DNA of 64,000 bases from Streptomyces specialis. GTDB lineage: Bacteria; Actinomycetota; Actinomycetes; Streptomycetales; Streptomycetaceae. The translations under genes were made by a program, and so were the position numbers. The stretch's first letter is position 1; the number at the start of each line of letters is the position of its first letter. Below are positions 8,844-16,374 of this stretch, piece after piece. The stretch spans positions 228,524-292,523 of the forward strand of contig NZ_LN929897.1 of assembly GCF_001493375.1 (NCBI RefSeq). Reading direction: 5' to 3'. Under the pieces are notes generated by a model, which had not been told where the DNA came from, searched no databases, and saw nothing but the letters and a program-made list of their open reading frames with translations.

Positions 8844-9006
8844 CCTGCTGTGATGCCGGGCGCGGAACCTGACTCCCGCGCCCGGTACGACGAATCCGGC
8901 CGGGTGGGTTACGGGCGACGGCGCGCATTTCGATTCATTGCGGCGTCGGCCGCACAGTGGTTACCTTCGGCTCGCCGCTCGAAACCCACAAAGGACGTAG
9001 TTACTG

Positions 9007-9396
9007 ATGAAGCAGGCAACTCAGAAGACCCTCGGCGTCGCCGCCCTCGGTGCCGCCCTCGTGGCCGCCGCCGCGGGCACCGCCTCCGCCTCGGTCACCG
9101 AGAACGTCGAGCAGACCACCGGCGACGTGGTGAACACCCTCCCGCTGCAGGAGACGGCGGACAAGCTGCCGGGCGACAGCGGCGAGGTCGTCAGGACCGG
9201 CACGGACGTCCTCACCGGAGAGGCCGACGCCCTCCCGGTCGCGGACCAGACGCTCTCCCACACCACGGGCGCCGCCACGTCCGAAGGACTGATCAAGCCG
9301 GCGACCGAGCTGCTCGGCGGCATGCCGGTCAACCCGACCTCCGAGCTGGGGCTTCCCACCGACAACCTGCTCGACGGCCTCCACCTGGGCAACTGA
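9007..9396 (+). CDS. Small secreted protein, 129 aa
   Basis: Residues 1-29 are a Sec signal peptide: MKQATQKT, a long Ala-rich hydrophobic core, then TASAS as a likely signal peptidase I site. The mature part of about 100 residues is polar, rich in Thr, Gly, Leu and Asp, lacks cysteine, and repeats short LPxxD/E-type segments (TLPLQETADKLPG, ADALPVADQTL). It resembles the ATP-binding-protein-like or RdlA-neighbour secreted proteins common in Streptomyces but I cannot assign a function. AAGGACG lies about 9 nt before the ATG. A hairpin at 9415-9459 follows. Confidence 0.78.
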   Translation: MKQATQKTLGVAALGAALVAAAAGTASASVTENVEQTTGDVVNTLPLQETADKLPGDSGEVVRTGTDVLTGEADALPVADQTLSHTTGAATSEGLIKPATELLGGMPVNPTSELGLPTDNLLDGLHLGN

Positions 9397-9414
9397 GCGG
9401 GTAGCGCAGGCAGC

Positions 9415-9459
9415 ACGAGGGCCGTGTCCCGCGACGATCTCGCGGGGCGCGGCCCTCGT
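9415..9459. terminator. Bidirectional terminator hairpin
   Basis: Outer stem ACGAGGGCCG (9415-9424) pairs with 9450-9459. Inner stem CCCGCGA (9428-9434) pairs with 9440-9446. It lies between the secreted-protein gene and the convergent VanZ-like gene and could serve both. Confidence 0.7.
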
Positions 9460-9490
9460 CGCGTGCCGGGCCGCGACGCCGGGCGCCGGG

Positions 9491-10114
9491 TCAGAGTTGC
9501 GACAGCACCGCGCGGACCCGGCGGGCCTGGCGGACCGGGCCGCCGGGCCGCCGCCGCCGCAGGTGCGGGCAGACCCGCGCCGCCCGGCGCGACGTCCCGG
9601 CGCGCGGGCGGCGGGCGACGGCGGCCCGCAGCGGCCCGTAGCAGAGCAGATGGGTCAGGGCGACACCCAGGGTGTTGAGAATGATCGAGTCCACGTCCGC
9701 GACCCGGCTCGGCAGCAGCGACTGCCACAGCTCCAGCGCGAGGGAGAGCATCCCGCACACGAACACCGTGCGCAGGAACGAGGTGATCCGCGGGCCGCCC
9801 AGCCGCCGGCCCAGCAGCGGCAGCAGCGCCCCGAGCGGTGCCAGCCGCACCAGCCCGGCGCCGATCGTGCGCCCCGCCGCCTCCGGTCCGCGGGCGATGT
9901 CGGCGCGGATGGTGGCCAGCGGTTCCAGGTTCGGCGGGGACACCCACAGCACTTCCAGCGGGCGGAGCGCCGTCCAGGTGACGCACACCAGGTAGGCGGT
10001 GAGAAGAACGAGAGCCGTCACCCGCAGTCCGGGGCTGACGCCGGGCCCTGGCGAGCCCGCTTGAAGATGCCGCACGGAAACCAGGACGCCCGGCCCGCCC
10101 GGCCCGGTTCCCAC
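9491..10114 (-). CDS. VanZ family membrane protein, 207 aa
   Basis: Four to five hydrophobic segments (for example VTALVLLTAYLVCVTWTALR and ITSFLRTVFVCGMLSLALEL). The family signature is present: the NLEPLATIRADI region, then ELWQSLLPSRVADVDSIILNTLG, the conserved E-x-x-Q...D-x-x-D-x-x-x-N pattern of VanZ-like proteins near the C-terminal half. The C-terminal 40 residues are Arg-rich and probably cytoplasmic. Start uncertain: the GTG at 10114 lacks a Shine-Dalgarno and an internal GTG (before SVRHLQAG) is equally possible. Members confer low-level teicoplanin resistance in enterococci; here the role is unknown. Confidence 0.75.
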   Translation of the reverse strand: MGTGPGGPGVLVSVRHLQAGSPGPGVSPGLRVTALVLLTAYLVCVTWTALRPLEVLWVSPPNLEPLATIRADIARGPEAAGRTIGAGLVRLAPLGALLPLLGRRLGGPRITSFLRTVFVCGMLSLALELWQSLLPSRVADVDSIILNTLGVALTHLLCYGPLRAAVARRPRAGTSRRAARVCPHLRRRRPGGPVRQARRVRAVLSQL

Positions 10115-10142
10115 CGAAGGAGTGAGCTGAGCCTCGGCCGCC

Positions 10143-10739
10143 CTACGGCGGTCCCACGGTCGATTCCGCGGGCTCGGTGACGGTCCGCATGGCCGCGGCG
10201 CAGGAGTACATCCGCGGCTGGCTCGGCGAGGAGCCGGCGGGGCCGCCCAGCAGTACGGTGTCGCCGGAGCTGCCGAGGACCTCGTTGTTGGCGAAGGTGC
10301 AGACGATCTGGGCGAGCCCCTCGCGCGACAGGTCGCCCGGCCGTAGGCTGAGCCGGAGCGCCGGTACCGGGTCGTCCGCCGCCGACACCTCCAGACCGAT
10401 CGGGATCTCGGTGCTCAGGCCCGCCGCCTGCTCCTGCGGCGCCGGTTCCGACCGCAGCGCGTCCAGCAGCGCTTGGGCCACCGCGACCCGGCCCGCCGCG
10501 CTGTCGTCCTCCGGCAGGTTCATCTCGCGGCCCACGGCCTGCACGCGGGAGCCGCACACCAGATAGATCTCGGTGTTCCCCTCGCCGGTCTCCCCGGACG
10601 GCATGTCACAGCTCGCCCGGGTCGGCGCCGGACCGGCGTCCACCGGGACGTCCGTCGCCCTGATCCCGCAGCCGGCGACGGCCGCGGCGGCGGCCGTGGC
10701 GAGCAGCGCGGCTCCCGCGCGGGACACGGCCGCCCTCAC
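10143..10739 (-). CDS. Lipoprotein of the AfsQ operon, GerMN-like, 198 aa
   Basis: The N-terminus SRAGAALLATAAAAAVAGCG is a signal peptide ending in a lipobox (VAGC, Cys near residue 24), so it is a membrane-anchored surface protein. The rest reads like a GerMN domain (IYLVCGSRVQAVGREM, then VAVAQALLDAL, GLSTEIPIGLEV and EGLAQIVCTFA). The GTG at 10739 overlaps the afsQ2 stop by 4 nt, so it is translationally coupled to the sensor kinase and is probably its accessory lipoprotein. The S. coelicolor afsQ locus has a lipoprotein gene in the same place. Confidence 0.82.
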   Translation of the reverse strand: MRAAVSRAGAALLATAAAAAVAGCGIRATDVPVDAGPAPTRASCDMPSGETGEGNTEIYLVCGSRVQAVGREMNLPEDDSAAGRVAVAQALLDALRSEPAPQEQAAGLSTEIPIGLEVSAADDPVPALRLSLRPGDLSREGLAQIVCTFANNEVLGSSGDTVLLGGPAGSSPSQPRMYSCAAAMRTVTEPAESTVGPP

Positions 10740-12289
10740 CGGGTCTCCCCCTCGGTCGCGCCGGCCGCCCGGCGGCCCTCCTCGGCCCCGGGCCGCTGCT
10801 CCTCCTCCGGCGGGCGCGCCTCGCGCGGCAGGCGCAGGGTGAACACCGCCCCGCCGTCCGGCGCGTTGCGCGCCTCGATGTCGCCGCCGTGCAGATGGGC
10901 GTTCTCCAGCGCGATCGACAGGCCGAGGCCGCTGCCGTCCGAACGCGGCCGGGACGCGCTGGCCTTGTAGAACCGGTCGAAGACGTGCGGCAGGACCTCC
11001 TCCGGGATGCCCGGTCCGTGGTCGGCGACCTCGACGAGCACCTCGGAGCCCTCCTCGGTGATCGTGACCCGCACCGGGCTGCCGCCGTGCTTGAGGGCGT
11101 TGCCGATGAGGTTGGCCAGGATCACGTCGAGGCGGCGCGGGTCCAGCAGCGCCATCACGCCGCGCGGCGCGTCCACGTGGACCGCGTCGAGCCAGGCGCG
11201 GGCGTCGATGCAGGCCGTCACCTGATCCGCCATGTCCACCTCGTCCAGCACCATGCGGGCCGTTCCCGCGTCGAAGCGGGTGACCTCCATCAGGTTCTCC
11301 ACCAGGTCGTTCAGCCGGCGCGTCTCGCTGACGACGAGCTGGACGGCGGGCGCGATCATCGGGTCGAGGTTGTCGACCTCGTCCTCCAGCACCTCGGTCA
11401 TCGCGGTGATCGCCGTCATCGGGGTGCGCAGTTCGTGCGACATGTCGGCGACGAAGCGCCGGCTGGCCGCCTCGCGCGCGCTCAGGTCCTGCACGCGCCG
11501 TTCGAGCGACGCGGCGGCGTGGTTGAACGAGCGGGTCAGCTCGGCCAGTTCGTCGGCGCCGCGCACCTGGAGGCGGGTGTCCAGCTCCCCGTCGCCGAGC
11601 CGCTGGGCCGCGTCGCTGAGGCGTTGCACCGGCCGCAGCACCATCGTGGCGGCGGCCTGGGCGAGCAGCACCGAGCCGATCACCGCCAGCGCGGTGGCGA
11701 TCCCCAGCGACCAGGCCAGCGAGTTGAGGTCGTCGCGCTCCGGGGCCAGGGAGGCGAGCATGTACCCCGTGGGGCCGCCGTCCATCACCTGTCCGCCGCC
11801 GATGAGATACGGGTCGCCGTCCAGCGTGATCCGCTGCCAGTACATGTGGTACGTCGCGGCGCCGTCGTCCTCGCGCGGCTCGTGCACGGCGTCCGTCAGC
11901 GAGTCGGGGACGGTCTCCAGCCGGAACAGCGACGGGTCGGACTCGGCGGTGCATATCAGGCCGTCGTCCCCGTCGGACACCAGCACCACCTGATAGTCCA
12001 GCGTGCTGTTCGCGACGTCGCGCGCCATGCCGCGCAGGTCGTCGCAGTCCGGCGCCTCGGGCAGCGCGCCCGCCTGGTCGCCCAGCGAGTCGCGGAAGTC
12101 GCGCAGGGCCGCGTTCTGGGCCCGGGTCAGCACGGCGTCCCGGTTCAGCCAGTACGCGATGCCGGACACCGAGACGGCGGCGACCAGTGCCACCACCGCG
12201 AAGACGGTCACCAGACGGAGCCGCAGGCTGGTCAGCCGCAGCAGGCGACGCAGCCAGCCGCGTACCCGGCCCTCCGCGGCATCGCTCAC
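10736..12289 (-). CDS. afsQ2: AfsQ2 sensor histidine kinase, 517 aa
   Basis: Membrane sensor kinase. Transmembrane segment 1 is at about residues 22-45 (LVTVFAVVALVAAVSVSGIAYWL) and segment 2 at about 185-210, flanking an extracytoplasmic sensor loop of about 140 residues. A HAMP domain follows (LRPVQRLSDAAQRLGDGELDTRL), then the HisKA box with phospho-acceptor His in ADMSHELRTPM, and the ATPase N, G1 and G2 boxes (NLIGNALKH, DHGPGIPEE, GSGLGLSIA). Start GTG at 12289 overlaps the afsQ1 stop (GTGA). In S. coelicolor AfsQ1/Q2 responds to glutamate and nitrogen conditions and controls antibiotic genes. Confidence 0.93.
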   Translation of the reverse strand: MSDAAEGRVRGWLRRLLRLTSLRLRLVTVFAVVALVAAVSVSGIAYWLNRDAVLTRAQNAALRDFRDSLGDQAGALPEAPDCDDLRGMARDVANSTLDYQVVLVSDGDDGLICTAESDPSLFRLETVPDSLTDAVHEPREDDGAATYHMYWQRITLDGDPYLIGGGQVMDGGPTGYMLASLAPERDDLNSLAWSLGIATALAVIGSVLLAQAAATMVLRPVQRLSDAAQRLGDGELDTRLQVRGADELAELTRSFNHAAASLERRVQDLSAREAASRRFVADMSHELRTPMTAITAMTEVLEDEVDNLDPMIAPAVQLVVSETRRLNDLVENLMEVTRFDAGTARMVLDEVDMADQVTACIDARAWLDAVHVDAPRGVMALLDPRRLDVILANLIGNALKHGGSPVRVTITEEGSEVLVEVADHGPGIPEEVLPHVFDRFYKASASRPRSDGSGLGLSIALENAHLHGGDIEARNAPDGGAVFTLRLPREARPPEEEQRPGAEEGRRAAGATEGETR

Positions 12290-12972
12290 GAAGGGGCGTC
12301 CAGCCGGTATCCCACACCGCGCACGGTGCGGATGAGCTTGGGCGACGAGGGCACGTCCTCGACCTTGGCGCGCAGCCGCTGGACACAGGCGTCGACCAGG
12401 CGGGAGTCGCCCAGGTAGTCGTGTTCCCAGACCAGGCGCAGCAACTGCTGGCGGGAGAGCGCCTGGCCGGGCCGGCGGCTCAGCTCCAGCAGCAGGCGCA
12501 GCTCGGTCGGGGTGAGCTGGAGGTCCTCGCCGTTCTTCGTCACGGTCATGGCGGCCCGGTCGATGACGATCGCGCCGAACGTCGCCGCGTCGTTGGACTC
12601 CCGCTCCCCGCGCCGCATCACCGCGCGGATGCGGGCGTCGAGGACGCGGCCCTGCACCGGCTTGACCACGTAGTCGTCGGCCCCGGACTCCAGGCCCACC
12701 ACGACATCGATGTCGTCGCTGCGCGCGGTGAGCAGGATGATCGGGAGCTGGTCGGTGCGGCGGATGCGGCGGCACACCTCGAACCCGTCGATACCGGGCA
12801 GGTTGACGTCGAGCACGATCAGGTCGGGCCGCTGTTCGCGCAGGTGCTTCAGACCGTCCTCGCCCGTCGCCGCCGCCACGACGCGGTGCCCCTGGCGCGT
12901 CAGGCTCAGCTCCAGGGCAGTCCGCACCGCCTCGTCGTCCTCGATCAGCAACAGGAAAGCCACGCGGGTCAT
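12286..12972 (-). CDS. afsQ1: AfsQ1 response regulator, 228 aa
   Basis: OmpR/PhoB-type regulator. The receiver domain (about residues 5-120) has acidic pair EDDE, phospho-acceptor Asp in LIVLDVNLPG, Thr in LLTAR and Lys in YVVKPVQ. The winged-helix DNA-binding domain (about 135-226) has LQLTPTELRLLLELSRRPGQ and TVRGVGYRL. From memory it matches S. coelicolor AfsQ1 nearly residue for residue. Start is ATG at 12972 with AGGA just upstream; GTG at 12963 is possible. Divergent from sigQ, with an exact match to the published AfsQ1 box in between. Confidence 0.95.
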   Translation of the reverse strand: MTRVAFLLLIEDDEAVRTALELSLTRQGHRVVAAATGEDGLKHLREQRPDLIVLDVNLPGIDGFEVCRRIRRTDQLPIILLTARSDDIDVVVGLESGADDYVVKPVQGRVLDARIRAVMRRGERESNDAATFGAIVIDRAAMTVTKNGEDLQLTPTELRLLLELSRRPGQALSRQQLLRLVWEHDYLGDSRLVDACVQRLRAKVEDVPSSPKLIRTVRGVGYRLDAPS

Positions 12973-13063
12973 TGTGTCCTATGGACCGGGCGGAGTTCGA
13001 CTCTCCGCCGATTGAAGGGTCCCCGTCAGCCCGGCCGTTCGGTGTCCGGGCGACGCGGCCGCT

Positions 13064-13079
13064 GTGACACCGCTGTGAC
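13064..13079. promoter_or_regulatory. AfsQ1 binding site before sigQ
   Basis: GTGAC-ACCGCT-GTGAC matches the reported AfsQ1 consensus GTnAC-n6-GTnAC exactly. It lies in the 190-bp region between the divergent afsQ1 and sigQ genes, 84 bp upstream of the chosen sigQ start. Confidence 0.75.
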
Positions 13080-13162
13080 AGACGGAGGACTCCGTCATGA
13101 AACTGGCCCGGCAGTGTATTGCCCAGCGAAAGACACGGACGGGTCTCATGAGGGGGAGCGGG

Positions 13163-13888
13163 ATGAGCGCGACGCACAGCGTCACCGATACGGCGGCGAG
13201 TGAGACGCGCCGGACCGCGGGGATGGTTCCCGTCCGGTACGGGGAGAAGTCCGGGGCCGCGCACCGGCTGGGGGGCCGGCGCGGCATCGGGCATCAGCGT
13301 TCGCCGCATTTGACCGCGGTGGACGCGCAGGGGGGACGTACCGGGGGCGTGCGGCGCCCGGGGGGCACGGAGGCGGAGTTCACCGCCTACGTGCGTGAGC
13401 GCCGCGCCTCCCTGTACGCCACCGCCTATCACCTGACCGGCGACCGGCACGAGGCGGAGGACCTGCTGCAGAGCGCGCTGCTGTCCACCTACCGCGCCTG
13501 GGACCGGATCAGCGACAAGGCGGCGGTCGGCGGGTACCTGCGCCGGACCATGACCAACCTGCACATCAGCGCCTGGCGGCGGCGGAAGCTCAACGAGTAC
13601 CCGACCGAGGAGCTGCCCGAGGCGCCGGGGGAGCAGGACACGATGCGCGGCACCGAGCTGCGGACCGTGCTCTGGCAGGCGCTGGCGCGGCTGCCCGAGC
13701 AGCAGCGCACCATGCTGGTGCTCCGCTACTACGAGGGGCGCACCGATCCGGAGATCGCCGACACGCTCAACATCAGCGTCGGCACCGTGAAGAGCAGCAT
13801 ATGGCGCACCCTGCGCCGGCTGCGCGAGGACCGGACGCTCAGCATCGGCCAGGACGTCGAGGAGTCCTTCGGCGAGCTGGTCGCCTGA
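13163..13888 (+). CDS. sigQ: RNA polymerase sigma factor SigQ, ECF type, 241 aa
   Basis: ECF sigma factor of the SigE/SACE group. Region 2 is at about residues 70-140 (EFTAYVRERRASLYATAYHLTG, then EDLLQSALLSTYRAW) and region 4 at about 165-225 (ALARLPEQQRTMLVLRYYEG and IADTLNISVGTVKSSIWRTL). The N-terminal 65 residues are unstructured and basic. ATG at 13163 is chosen because GAGGGGGAG lies 5 nt upstream; earlier in-frame ATGs (13097, 13148) lack one. In S. coelicolor sigQ is a direct AfsQ1 target and antagonises AfsQ output. The DNA directly downstream (from about 13,920) is sequencing adapter. Confidence 0.93.
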   Translation: MSATHSVTDTAASETRRTAGMVPVRYGEKSGAAHRLGGRRGIGHQRSPHLTAVDAQGGRTGGVRRPGGTEAEFTAYVRERRASLYATAYHLTGDRHEAEDLLQSALLSTYRAWDRISDKAAVGGYLRRTMTNLHISAWRRRKLNEYPTEELPEAPGEQDTMRGTELRTVLWQALARLPEQQRTMLVLRYYEGRTDPEIADTLNISVGTVKSSIWRTLRRLREDRTLSIGQDVEESFGELVA

Positions 13889-13919
13889 CGCGGACACGGC
13901 CCGAGGGGAAGGGGAACGG

Positions 13920-14030
13920 CGGTCTCTTAAACACATCTGACGCTGCCGACGAAGAGGATAGGGGAGATGTCGGTGGTGGTCGGGATACTAGCAAAAAACA
14001 ACAGACGTACATGACGCGTGAGCAGCAGGA
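13920..14030. other. Embedded Nextera i5/P5 adapter sequence (assembly artefact)
   Basis: Positions 13920-13952 match the Nextera transposase read-through adapter at 31 of 33 bases (from memory). They are followed by AGAGGATA (13953-13960), the reverse complement of index S503, and then a degraded copy of the reversed P5 primer to about 13990. The A-rich, non-GC-rich stretch to about 14030 looks like low-quality read end. It is not genomic; genome sequence resumes before the stop of the next gene at 14076. Confidence 0.9.
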
Positions 14031-14075
14031 GCTATCCCGCACGCGTGTGCGCCGCGTCCGGCGGGGCGGGCGCGG

Positions 14076-14945
14076 TCAGACGCCCATGGGGGGCCAGACG
14101 GTCTTCGTCTCCAGGAACGCCAGCAGCCGTCCGGTGCCCGGATCGGCCGTCCAGTCCTCGGCGGAACGGCGCGGCCGGCGCACCCGCTTGAGGTTCTCCG
14201 CGGCGACCCCCTCCAGCTCCGCGGCCAGCTCCTCGTCCGCGCCGGTCAGGTCGATCGCGTTCACGTCCTGGTGGGCGGCGAGGGTGGGGGCCAGCTCGGC
14301 GGCGCGGCCCGACAGCAGGTTCACCACGCCCCCGGGAACGTCGGAGGTGGCCAGGACCTCGCCCAGGGTCAGCGCGGGCAGGGGGGCGGTCCCGGCGGTG
14401 ACGACGACGGCCGTGTTGCCGGTGGCGACGACGGGGGCGAGGACGGAGACCAGGCCGAGCAGCGAGGAGTCCCGGGGGGCCAGCACGGCGACGACGCCGG
14501 TCGGCGCGGGGGTGGAGAGGTTGAGGTAGGGCCCGGCGACCGGGTTGGCCGCGCCGGCGATCTGGGCCACCTTGTCGGTCCAGCCCGCGTACCAGACCCA
14601 GCGGTCGATCGCCGCGTCCACCGCCGCCCGCGCGGCGGACTTCGACAGGCCCTCGGCGGCGGCGACCTCGGCGCGGAACTGCTCGCCTCGGCCCTGGAGC
14701 ATCTCCGCGACGCGGTACAGGACCTGGCCGCGGAGGTAGGCGGTGGTCCCCGACCAGCGGGGGAACGCCGCGCGGGCGGCGGTGACGGCGTCCCGCGCGT
14801 CCTTGCGGGAGGCGCGCGGCGCGTTGGCCAGCCACTGGCCCCGGGAATCCGTCACCTCGTACACGCGTCCGCTCTCGGAGCGGGGGAACGAGCCCCCGAT
14901 GAACAGCTTGTAGGTCTTGAGGACGCTCAGTCGTGTCTCAGACAT
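14076..14945 (-). CDS. Short aldehyde dehydrogenase-like protein lacking the catalytic half, 289 aa
   Basis: Matches the first half of the aldehyde dehydrogenase fold: residues 13-60 (YKLFIGGSFPRSESGRVYEV), then AARAAFPRWS, and the NAD-domain core through GNTAVVV and DVPGGVVNLLSGR. It ends at 289 residues, so the region that would carry the catalytic Cys and the C-terminal oligomerisation segment is absent. The ending LLAFLETKTVWPPMGV is, as I recall, the normal end of this short family in Streptomyces, so it is probably not a truncation. Its ATG overlaps the full-length enzyme gene by 8 bp; a structural or regulatory partner role is plausible. Confidence 0.85.
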   Translation of the reverse strand: MSETRLSVLKTYKLFIGGSFPRSESGRVYEVTDSRGQWLANAPRASRKDARDAVTAARAAFPRWSGTTAYLRGQVLYRVAEMLQGRGEQFRAEVAAAEGLSKSAARAAVDAAIDRWVWYAGWTDKVAQIAGAANPVAGPYLNLSTPAPTGVVAVLAPRDSSLLGLVSVLAPVVATGNTAVVVTAGTAPLPALTLGEVLATSDVPGGVVNLLSGRAAELAPTLAAHQDVNAIDLTGADEELAAELEGVAAENLKRVRRPRRSAEDWTADPGTGRLLAFLETKTVWPPMGV

Positions 14946-16368
14946 CGAGGTAGGCCTCCAGCCCGTGCCGGCCGCCCTCGCGGCCGTAACCCGACTCCCC
15001 GAAGCCGCCGAACGGCGACGTGGGGTCGAACTTGTTGAAGGTGTTGGACCAGACGACCCCGGCGCGCAGGCGGTCGGCCATCCACAGGATGCGGGAGCCC
15101 TTCTCCGTCCAGATGCCGGCGGACAGGCCGTAGGGCGTGTTGTTCGCCTTGGCCACGGCCTCGTCCGGGGTGCGGAAGGTCAGCACGGACAGGACCGGGC
15201 CGAAGATCTCCTCGCGCGCGATGCGGTGGGCCTGGCTGACGCCCGTGAAGAGGGTGGGGGCGAACCAGAAGCCCGTCCCGGGCAGGTCGCAGGCGGGCGA
15301 CCAGCGCTCGGCGCCCTCGGCCTCGCCCGCCTCGGCCAGCTCCCGGATACGGGCCAACTGCCCGGCGGAGTTGATCGCGCCGATGTCGGTGTTCTTGTCC
15401 AGCGGATCGCCGACGCGCAGGCCCGCCATCCGGCGCTTGAGGGCGTCGAGCACCTCGTCGGCCACCGACTCCTGGACCAGGAGACGGGAGCCGGCGCAGC
15501 AGACGTGGCCCTGGTTGAAGAAGATGCCGCTGACGATGCCCTCGACGGCCTGGTCGAGCGGGGCGTCGTCGAAGACGATGTTCGCCGCCTTCCCGCCCAG
15601 TTCCAGGGTGAGCTTCTTGCGGGTCCCGGCCAGCGCGCGGGCGATGCCCCGGCCCACCTCGGTCGAACCGGTGAAGGCCACCTTGTCGACCCCCGGGTGG
15701 GCGACGAGGGCCGCGCCCGCCTCGCCGTCGCCGGTGACGATGTTGACCACGCCGGGCGGCAGGCCGGCCTGGCGGCAGATGTCGGCGAAGCGCAGGGCGG
15801 TGAGCGGGGTCGTCTCGGCGGGCTTGAGGACCACCGTGTTGCCGCAGGCCAGCGCGGGGGCGATCTTCCAGGCCAGCATCAGCAGCGGGAAGTTCCACGG
15901 GATGACCTGGCCCGCGACCCCCAGCGGCCTGGGGTCCTGGCCGTATCCGGCGTGGGGGAGCTTGTCGGCCCAGCCCGCGTAGTAGAAGAAGTGCGCCGCG
16001 ACCAGCGGCAGGTCCACGTCGCGGGACTCGCGGATCGGCTTGCCGTTGTCCAGCGACTCCAGCACCGCCAGCTCGCGGGACCGCTCCTGGACGATCCGGG
16101 CGACCCGGAACAGGTACTTGGCACGTTCGGCCCCCGGCAGCGCCGACCAGGCGGGGAACGCGGCGCGGGCGGCGGCCACCGCCGCGTCCACGTCCTCCGG
16201 GCCGCCCCGCGCGACCTCGGAGAGGACCTCCTCGGAGGACGGGGAGATCGTCGTGAAGACCTTGCCGTCGGCCGCCTCGCGGAACTCGCCGCCGATGAAC
16301 AGCCCGTGGGACGGCGCGATCCCGGCGAGCGCCGGGGACTCGGGCGCGGGTGCGTACTCGAACTTCAT
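14938..16368 (-). CDS. Aldehyde dehydrogenase, 476 aa
   Basis: Full-length NAD(P)-dependent aldehyde dehydrogenase. Catalytic Asn is in PWNFPLLML, the cofactor Lys in VLKPAETTP, the nucleotide-loop FTGSTEVG, the general-base Glu in LELGGKAANIV and the nucleophile Cys in FFNQGHVCCAGSR. It sits 6 bp downstream of deoC, whose reaction releases acetaldehyde, so acetaldehyde oxidation in deoxyribose catabolism is the likely job. It overlaps the short paralogue at 14076-14945. Expression is probably driven from the deoC promoter and thus by the CTACGCGCGTAG operator. Confidence 0.92.
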   Translation of the reverse strand: MKFEYAPAPESPALAGIAPSHGLFIGGEFREAADGKVFTTISPSSEEVLSEVARGGPEDVDAAVAAARAAFPAWSALPGAERAKYLFRVARIVQERSRELAVLESLDNGKPIRESRDVDLPLVAAHFFYYAGWADKLPHAGYGQDPRPLGVAGQVIPWNFPLLMLAWKIAPALACGNTVVLKPAETTPLTALRFADICRQAGLPPGVVNIVTGDGEAGAALVAHPGVDKVAFTGSTEVGRGIARALAGTRKKLTLELGGKAANIVFDDAPLDQAVEGIVSGIFFNQGHVCCAGSRLLVQESVADEVLDALKRRMAGLRVGDPLDKNTDIGAINSAGQLARIRELAEAGEAEGAERWSPACDLPGTGFWFAPTLFTGVSQAHRIAREEIFGPVLSVLTFRTPDEAVAKANNTPYGLSAGIWTEKGSRILWMADRLRAGVVWSNTFNKFDPTSPFGGFGESGYGREGGRHGLEAYLDV

Positions 16369-16374
16369 GGCGAC

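Noticed and set aside
10736-13936. Very long antisense frames over the afsQ locus and over 56427-59480
   Set aside because: High-GC third-position bias opens long shadow frames; the real genes in other frames have full family motifs.
13920-14030. Low-GC island after sigQ as a small RNA or horizontally acquired piece
   Set aside because: It is adapter, index and P5 sequence.
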